DNA from: Cohnella rhizoplanae
GTDB lineage: Bacteria > Bacillota > Bacilli > Paenibacillales > Paenibacillaceae
Assembly (NCBI RefSeq): GCF_948329515.1
Contig: NZ_CAOJCN010000029.1
Location: 1-62,825, forward strand
DNA: 62,825 nt
Direction of reading: 5' to 3'
Shown here: positions 57,911-62,825 of the stretch, one piece after another
Layout of the letters: each line of letters opens with the position of its first letter
Position numbering within the stretch: the first letter of the stretch is position 1
Made by a program: the position numbers and the translations under genes
The notes under the pieces: generated by a model
The model's input: the letters and a program-made list of their open reading frames with translations, nothing else
What the model was told of the DNA's origin: nothing
The model's database searches: none

Positions 57911-58753
57911 TTAACCCTTATACAGGTCTCGAAACAACCGCTTGTACTGGCTTGGCGAGATGCCGGCATACTTCCTGAACAGCCGGGTGAAGCTCTGAAC
58001 ATCCTGGAATCCGAGCTCGGCGCCGATATCGGCGATGGTGCGGTCTCCCGCTTGCAGCATCGACTTGGCTTTGGCGATCTTCATTTCCCGATGGAGGAGA
58101 ATGGGGGATTTGCCGAACGTCTTCTTGAATTGATTGCTGACGTACGTCGGGTTCATATGCAGTTCTTGAGCTAGATCCGCGAGCGACAGATTGGCTTCCG
58201 GACGGGTGGCGATCTTGAGCAGGAGGGACAGGAAGCCCGCGGGCGGCAGGTTCGGATCCGGTGCGTCGGTACGATAGGCGGCATTGTCCAGCAGCACGTA
58301 GAGAAGCTCAAGCGACTTGGCTTTTTGCAGAATGATCTTCGGGAGATGTCCGCCGTGCGGATCCTGGCACAGCATGAGCTCGTCGAAAACGTCCTCGAAA
58401 CGCCGATGGTCGCGCAGCGCATAGATAAACGGGATTCTTAAGAAAGGCAGCACGTCGATCACGTTCTGGATCCGGTACGTGAAGTGCCACCAGAGAAACT
58501 CGGTCTCCTCGTCGCTGTCTTTGTATTGGTCATGTTCCAGATGCGGAGGAATGAAGATGACGGTGCCCGGAGGGATGTCGTAGACGCGGCCCTCGACCCT
58601 GAGCTTGGCGGAGCCGCTGCGGACGTAAGTCATCATATAGTAATCGTGGATAACGCGGTTCCGGTAGTTGATCGTACGCAGACGGTGATTGTCGAACTTC
58701 AGAACCGTAAGCTCGGCGGCCGCGAGCAGGGAGCTAAGCGGATGATCCTTCAT
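57911..58753 (-). CDS. AraC family regulator with N-terminal cupin domain
   Basis: The ATG at 58753 has GAGG 8 nt upstream; the open frame to 58927 lacks a ribosome site. The 280 residues are an AraC-type ligand-binding cupin (about 25-110: YMMTYVRSGSAKLRVEGRVYDIPPGTVIFIPPHLEHDQY) and two HTH units at the C-terminus (LSLADLAQELHMNPTYVSNQFKKTFG and TIADIGAELGFQDVQSFTRLFRKYAG). It probably controls the MDR gene downstream on the same strand and perhaps the neighbouring ABC operon in response to a sugar. Confidence 0.88.
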   Translation of the reverse strand: MKDHPLSSLLAAAELTVLKFDNHRLRTINYRNRVIHDYYMMTYVRSGSAKLRVEGRVYDIPPGTVIFIPPHLEHDQYKDSDEETEFLWWHFTYRIQNVIDVLPFLRIPFIYALRDHRRFEDVFDELMLCQDPHGGHLPKIILQKAKSLELLYVLLDNAAYRTDAPDPNLPPAGFLSLLLKIATRPEANLSLADLAQELHMNPTYVSNQFKKTFGKSPILLHREMKIAKAKSMLQAGDRTIADIGAELGFQDVQSFTRLFRKYAGISPSQYKRLFRDLYKG

Positions 58754-58941
58754 AGGGGAACCTCGCCCGGATATAGGATGGGAGTATGGCTTAACTTTAT
58801 CACAAATACAGAAAAAAGCGGGATCAGGTTCCAATTTATGCTCACTCGTACACGAAAAATCACCACATGTGGTGATGCCGGCTCGTCGCTTGGTCCTGTA
58901 TCTTTGAAATAGAAGAAAGCAGACCAAAAGGAGTGTCGTGT

Positions 58942-59598
58942 ATGAACGCCCAACGCAATCCCGCAGTTACATCGCATCTAACGGCCGCTGTCCTCATTCG
59001 GTGGTCAGGTATCGCCGCTATGGCAGCGGGCATCCTGTTCATCGTGATTCAGACCATTCATCCGGCCGACGTGCTATCGTCGGTGACGACCCGTGCATGG
59101 GCGGTCGCCCACTACTTAACGATCCTCATGAGCCTTCTCGCCTTGGTTGGCATTACGGGTATCTACGCGAGACAAGTGGATAAGGCCGGTTGGCTGGGAT
59201 TGGCCGGTTATCTGCTGTTCAGCCTCGAGTTTGCGCTGTTAATGGCCCTTACGTTCGTCGAAGCGTTTATCCTGCCGCAGCTCGGCGATGCGCCGAAGTT
59301 CGTCGAGGGATTCCTGGCGCTCTCCAGCGGAAAGGGCAGCGAGACCGGCATGGGCGCCTTGGTGGCGGCAGGCCCGGTATCGGCAGTCGCGTATTTGCTC
59401 GGAGGTCTGCTGTTCGGCATCGCGATGTTCCGTGCGCGCGTTCTATCGCGCGGCGCGGCCGGACTGCTTGCCTTCGGAGCCGTCGCTTCGCTTGCCGCCG
59501 CGGTGCTGCCGCACGATCTGGCGCGACTCGCGGCCGTGCCGATGGGACTGGGCCTGGCTTGGCTCGGCTATTCGCTATGGTCCGAGCGGCGTGCTTGA
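58942..59598 (+). CDS. Hypothetical integral membrane protein (about six TM)
   Basis: The ATG at 58942 has AAAAGGAG 8 nt upstream. The 218 residues contain about six hydrophobic segments, spread over the full length (for example 17-37, 53-72, 80-102, 140-163, 172-190, 195-211). Sequences such as IHPADVLSSVTTRAWAVAHYLTI resemble DUF4386-type membrane proteins, but the match is not certain. It is monocistronic, and it lies divergent from the AraC gene. Confidence 0.65.
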   Translation: MNAQRNPAVTSHLTAAVLIRWSGIAAMAAGILFIVIQTIHPADVLSSVTTRAWAVAHYLTILMSLLALVGITGIYARQVDKAGWLGLAGYLLFSLEFALLMALTFVEAFILPQLGDAPKFVEGFLALSSGKGSETGMGALVAAGPVSAVAYLLGGLLFGIAMFRARVLSRGAAGLLAFGAVASLAAAVLPHDLARLAAVPMGLGLAWLGYSLWSERRA

Positions 59599-59681
59599 GC
59601 GTTCGGAGCTTGATTGGGTAAAATAGGGCGGTAAGCCGTCGGAAGCTGCGACGCAGTCCAACCTTAATCGAGGTGTGCTAC

Positions 59682-60278
59682 ATGACGAATCGGCCCGTGT
59701 CTCCGCTATTCTTTCGCAAGCCTACGCTCGAACTGGCCCGCTCGCTGCTCGGGATGCTGCTCGTCAAGGAGACGGAGCTCGGGTCGGCGTCAGGCTGGAT
59801 CGTCGAGACGGAAGCGTACGTCGGTCCGGGGGACCGGGCCGCGCACAGCTACGGCAATCGAAGAACGCCGCGCACGGAAGTGATGTTCGGTCCCCCGGGC
59901 TATGCGTATACGTATGTCATGCATACCCACTGCCTGCTCAACGTGGTCAGCGGCGAGCCCGGCAGTCCCGAGGCCGTGCTGATCCGCGCCGTCGAACCCG
60001 TGGCAGGAGAAGCGCTGATGCTCGAACGCCGGGGACCGGTGAAAAAAGTCCATCAACTGACGAACGGGCCGGGAAAATTGACGAAGGCGCTGGGCGTCGG
60101 AATCGGAGACTACGGGCGTCCGCTGCATGTGCCGCCGCTGTATATCGCGGAGGGCCGCGCCGTGTCGTCCATCTCCTCGGGCCCGCGGATCGGCATCGAT
60201 AACAGCGGCGAAGCGAGGGATTATCCATGGCGTTTCTGGGAGACCGGCAATCCTTACGTATCAAGGACGGTCAAATAA
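59682..60278 (+). CDS. DNA-3-methyladenine glycosylase (AAG/MPG type)
   Basis: The ATG at 59682 has GAGGTG 7 nt upstream. The 198 residues match the Bacillus 3-methyladenine glycosylase family: LARSLLGMLLVKE, catalytic VETEAYVGPGDRAAHSYGNRRTPRTEVMFGPPGYAYTYV (residues 41-80), and the closing R-IGI segment. It removes alkylated purines from DNA, starting base-excision repair. It stands alone with no SOS box seen. Confidence 0.93.
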   Translation: MTNRPVSPLFFRKPTLELARSLLGMLLVKETELGSASGWIVETEAYVGPGDRAAHSYGNRRTPRTEVMFGPPGYAYTYVMHTHCLLNVVSGEPGSPEAVLIRAVEPVAGEALMLERRGPVKKVHQLTNGPGKLTKALGVGIGDYGRPLHVPPLYIAEGRAVSSISSGPRIGIDNSGEARDYPWRFWETGNPYVSRTVK

Positions 60279-60329
60279 GCGGCTCGCGGTCCGAGGACCG
60301 GATCTGACGGGCACGGCTCATGTAAACGG

Positions 60330-60359
60330 TTGCAGAAAGGCCCGGCAACCTGCTAAAAT
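60330..60359 (+). promoter_or_regulatory. Possible extended -10 promoter before the molybdopterin gene
   Basis: -35 TTGCAG (60330-60335), 18-nt spacer, TGC extended element and -10 TAAAAT (60354-60359). A terminator hairpin begins within about 5 nt of the predicted start. Confidence 0.4.
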
Positions 60360-60369
60360 AGACCTAGTC

Positions 60370-60418
60370 AAGCCGCAAATGACGGAGCAGCGCGCTGCTT
60401 CGGATCGTGCGGCTTTTT
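60370..60418 (+). terminator. Intrinsic terminator or leader attenuator before the molybdopterin gene
   Basis: AAGCCGCA (60370-60377) pairs with TGCGGCTT (60408-60415), followed by TTTGATTTC. The loop contains a second palindrome GCAGCGCGCTGC. It may end the glycosylase transcript or attenuate the next gene. Confidence 0.65.
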
Positions 60419-60447
60419 GATTTCATATGCGGCGGGGGTTGACGATC

Positions 60448-62802
60448 ATGGGCAAGACCAAGCATTCGGGGCGAACGAAGCTCCCCGGACGTCCGGATCC
60501 CAAGCTGTGGGTGAGTAAGATTCCGTTCGGTCTGGGCAGGCAGAAGCCGCATCATATCCGCGATACGATGAAGGTCGTCTGGGACAACCGCGACAATCTT
60601 CCGTACGCCTATCGAATCTTGACGCAGGGCGTATGCGACGGCTGCGCGCTCGGCGTATCGGGTCTCTACGATCAGACGCTCAGGGGTCCGCATCTGTGCA
60701 CGACCCGGCTCAACGTACTGCGTTTGAACACGATGGGCGCAGTCAAGCCGGACCTTCTTCATGCCGATATCGACGAACTCAGGAAGCTGGACAGCGCGCA
60801 GCTGCGCCAACTCGGGCGCATTCCGTATCCGCTCGTGCGCGAGAAAGGAGAGCGCGCCTTCAGGCGAGCCACCTGGGACGAAGCGCTGAATCGCATCGCC
60901 GTCGCGATCCGCGACGTGGATCCGAAGCAGTTGGCCTTCTACCTGACCGCGCGCGGCATTACGAACGAATCGTATTATGCAGCCGCCAAGGCCGCCCGGC
61001 TGATCGGCACCAACAATATCGACAACGCGTCGCGCATCTGCCATTCGCCCTCGAAGACCGCGATGAAGCGGTCGCTCGGCATCGGCGCTTCGAGCTGCAG
61101 CTACAAGGACTGGATCGGCACGGACGTGCTCGTGTTCTGGGGGAGCGTGGCATCGAACAACCAGCCCGTGTCCACTAAGTACATGTACGCCGCCAAGCGC
61201 AGAGGCACCAAGATCATCGTGATCAACCCGTATCGGGAGCCGGCGATGGAGGGCTACTGGGTGCCTTCGATACCCGAGTCCGCGCTGTTCGGCACCAAGC
61301 TGGCCGACGACTTCTACCAGGTCAACATCGGCGGCGACATCGCCTTCATGAACGGCATCATGAAGCACTGGTTCGATATGGAGGACGCCGCCCCCGGCTC
61401 TGCGATCGACCATGCGTTCGTCCGAGTCCACGCGAGCGGATACGAGGCCTTGAGAGCGCATGCGCGCCTGCAAGACTGGGAAGCGCTCGAACGGTCTTCG
61501 GGCTTGTCCCGCGAGCGGATGGCGGAATTCGCGGCGCTGCTCGCCGGCTCCCGCAGCGGCGTCTTCGTCTGGAGCATGGGGCTCACGCAGCATCGCTTCG
61601 GCACGGACAACATCTCGCAGGTCTCCAATCTGGCTCTCCTGCGGGGATTCATCGGCAGGGAGCATTGCGGCGTGATGCCGATTCGCGGACACAGCGGAGT
61701 TCAGGGCTCGGGCGAGATGGGCGCCGATCCGTTCAGCCTGCCAGGCGGCGACTTCCAGGATGAGCATATCGAGCGGATCGAGGCGTTATGGGGCTTCGAG
61801 CTGCCCCGCTGGCAGGGCGACATCGTCGGCGTATCGCTCGAGAACGCCATGCTGCCGGACGATCATGAGCGCAAGCTGAAGGTGTTTTACACGTCCGGCG
61901 GCAATTTTCTGGAGACGATGCCGGATCCCGACTTCGTGAGACGCTGCCTCGAGAACGTGGACGTGCGCGTCCATCAGGATATCGTGCTGAACAGCTCCAC
62001 CCTCGCGGACGCGAAGCTAGCGGTATGGGTGCTGCCCGCCATGACCCGGTACGAGCAGCCGGGCGGAGGGACGTCGACCTCGACGGAACGGATGGTGTAC
62101 TTCTCGCCGGAGATCGAAGGTCCGCGCATCGCGGAAGCCCGGCCCGAGTGGGCGATCTATGCCGACCTGGCCGCACGGGTCAGGCCGGACCGCCGCGGTG
62201 CCGTCGCCTTCGCCGATGCGGCCGCCATCCGGGAAGAGATCGCCAAGGCCGCGCCGAACTACGAAGGCATCCAGCATCTCCGGCTGCGGGGCGACGTGTT
62301 CCAATGGGGCGGCGCCTGGCTGTGCGAAGGCGGCGAGTTCCCCACGCCGGACGGCCGCGGCAGGCTGATCCCGATCGAGCTGCCGGAGCTCCGCAAGCCG
62401 GAGGGCCGGTATTACGCTACGACGCGCCGCGGCAAGCAGTTTAACTCGATGGTGTACGGCAGCATCGACCCGTTCAACGGAGCCGGACGGTACGACGTCC
62501 TCATGAACGCGGCAGACGCGGAGCGGCTCGGCATCCGGGAGGGGGAGGCCATCGTCGTCTATAACCGGCACGGCGTTTTCCACGGGAGATGCAAGGCGGA
62601 AGCGATCGCCGCCGGCAACGTCGAGCTGTATTGGCCGGAAGGCAACATGCTGTTCCCCAAGGGCGTCTACGAGCCGCATGCGGGCATTCCCGAGTATAAC
62701 GCGTCGGTCGTCGTGGAGAAGGCGGACACGTACCACGCGCTGAAGGACACGCGATACGTAGAGAAGCGAATCGAAGAATTGGATATCGACGGGCCGGAAT
62801 GA
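60448..62802 (+). CDS. FdhF/YdeP-like molybdopterin oxidoreductase, alpha subunit
   Basis: ATG 60448 has GGGGG 9 nt upstream; ATG 60427 would include the ribosome site. The 784-residue protein is of the YdeP/FdhF-like family (TIGR01701 type). The N-terminus has a C63-x2-C66 pair (GVCDGCALG) and C84, fewer than the four cysteines of a full 4Fe-4S site. C198 in NASRICHSPSK sits at the molybdenum-ligand region. VFWGSVASNNQPVSTKYMYAAKRRGTKIIVINPYREPA and GHSGVQGSGEMGADP are cofactor-binding. A MoCo-binding C-domain ends the protein (VYGSIDPFNGAGRYDVLMNAADAERLGIREGE). Partner subunits are not seen. The natural substrate of this family is unknown. Confidence 0.9.
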   Translation: MGKTKHSGRTKLPGRPDPKLWVSKIPFGLGRQKPHHIRDTMKVVWDNRDNLPYAYRILTQGVCDGCALGVSGLYDQTLRGPHLCTTRLNVLRLNTMGAVKPDLLHADIDELRKLDSAQLRQLGRIPYPLVREKGERAFRRATWDEALNRIAVAIRDVDPKQLAFYLTARGITNESYYAAAKAARLIGTNNIDNASRICHSPSKTAMKRSLGIGASSCSYKDWIGTDVLVFWGSVASNNQPVSTKYMYAAKRRGTKIIVINPYREPAMEGYWVPSIPESALFGTKLADDFYQVNIGGDIAFMNGIMKHWFDMEDAAPGSAIDHAFVRVHASGYEALRAHARLQDWEALERSSGLSRERMAEFAALLAGSRSGVFVWSMGLTQHRFGTDNISQVSNLALLRGFIGREHCGVMPIRGHSGVQGSGEMGADPFSLPGGDFQDEHIERIEALWGFELPRWQGDIVGVSLENAMLPDDHERKLKVFYTSGGNFLETMPDPDFVRRCLENVDVRVHQDIVLNSSTLADAKLAVWVLPAMTRYEQPGGGTSTSTERMVYFSPEIEGPRIAEARPEWAIYADLAARVRPDRRGAVAFADAAAIREEIAKAAPNYEGIQHLRLRGDVFQWGGAWLCEGGEFPTPDGRGRLIPIELPELRKPEGRYYATTRRGKQFNSMVYGSIDPFNGAGRYDVLMNAADAERLGIREGEAIVVYNRHGVFHGRCKAEAIAAGNVELYWPEGNMLFPKGVYEPHAGIPEYNASVVVEKADTYHALKDTRYVEKRIEELDIDGPE

Positions 62803-62825
62803 GCGGCATGGGGGGACGGCATGGG

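Overview
The window comes from a GC-rich, low-copy-repeat chromosome of a Gram-positive Bacillota, most likely Paenibacillaceae (Paenibacillus or Cohnella type). Signs of this are strong AGGAGG-type ribosome binding sites, frequent TTG and GTG starts, Bacillus-type LexA boxes, YesM/YesN-like two-component pairs, Lpl/Ytc-like sugar ABC transporters and a PBSX-like tail module. This assignment is inferred from gene style, not from a marker gene.

Positions 1-16085 are the right end of a prophage with a contractile tail. The order follows the PBSX xkdT-xkdU-xkdV-xkdW-xkdX line: baseplate J (cut by the window edge), YmfQ-like protein, tail fibre, two more tail proteins, two tiny XkdX/CD1375-like proteins, membrane and holin-like proteins, and a GH25 lysozyme. 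Behind the lysis genes lies a cargo zone: a single-gene OLD-like ATPase-TOPRIM protein, an ATP-dependent DNA ligase, two tandem secreted FN3 proteins, and an SOS cassette under two LexA boxes (LexA-like wHTH, WYL-like protein, Y-family polymerase, unknown protein, YolD-like protein). An 8-bp tandem repeat and an AT-rich orphan gene follow. The prophage ends in a 55-nt 3' fragment of a tRNA-Leu(GAG) gene, which I read as attR.

Positions 16288-47483 hold a DUF2935 protein and then a large sugar-catabolic region. Operon A (17299-26888) encodes a GntR regulator, a GH106-type rhamnosidase, SDR and MDR dehydrogenases, a cyclase-family hydrolase and a YesM/YesN pair. Operon B (27035-44305) encodes two related TIM-barrel proteins, a GH78 rhamnosidase, a sugar ABC transporter, a PIG-L deacetylase, MDR dehydrogenase, an enolase-superfamily enzyme, EamA exporter, SGNH hydrolase, a trans-sulfuration-type PLP enzyme and a D-2-hydroxyacid dehydrogenase. 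A convergent set (46985-44362) encodes IclR, SDR and a fumarylacetoacetate-hydrolase-fold enzyme. Together they suggest capture of a rhamnose-containing glycan, removal of rhamnose, and oxidation through an unphosphorylated aldonate, 2-keto-3-deoxy acid and 2,4-diketo acid. A second tRNA 3' fragment at 47535-47560 lies 31.5 kb from the first, so the sugar region sits between two near-identical 26-bp repeats.

Positions 47626-62825 carry a second YolD-like gene, a MalT/LuxR-type regulator, a membrane-bound AraC regulator with an Lpl-type ABC transporter, a convergent MDR dehydrogenase, a cupin-AraC regulator, a membrane protein, 3-methyladenine DNA glycosylase and a YdeP/FdhF-like molybdopterin oxidoreductase whose stop codon falls just inside the window.
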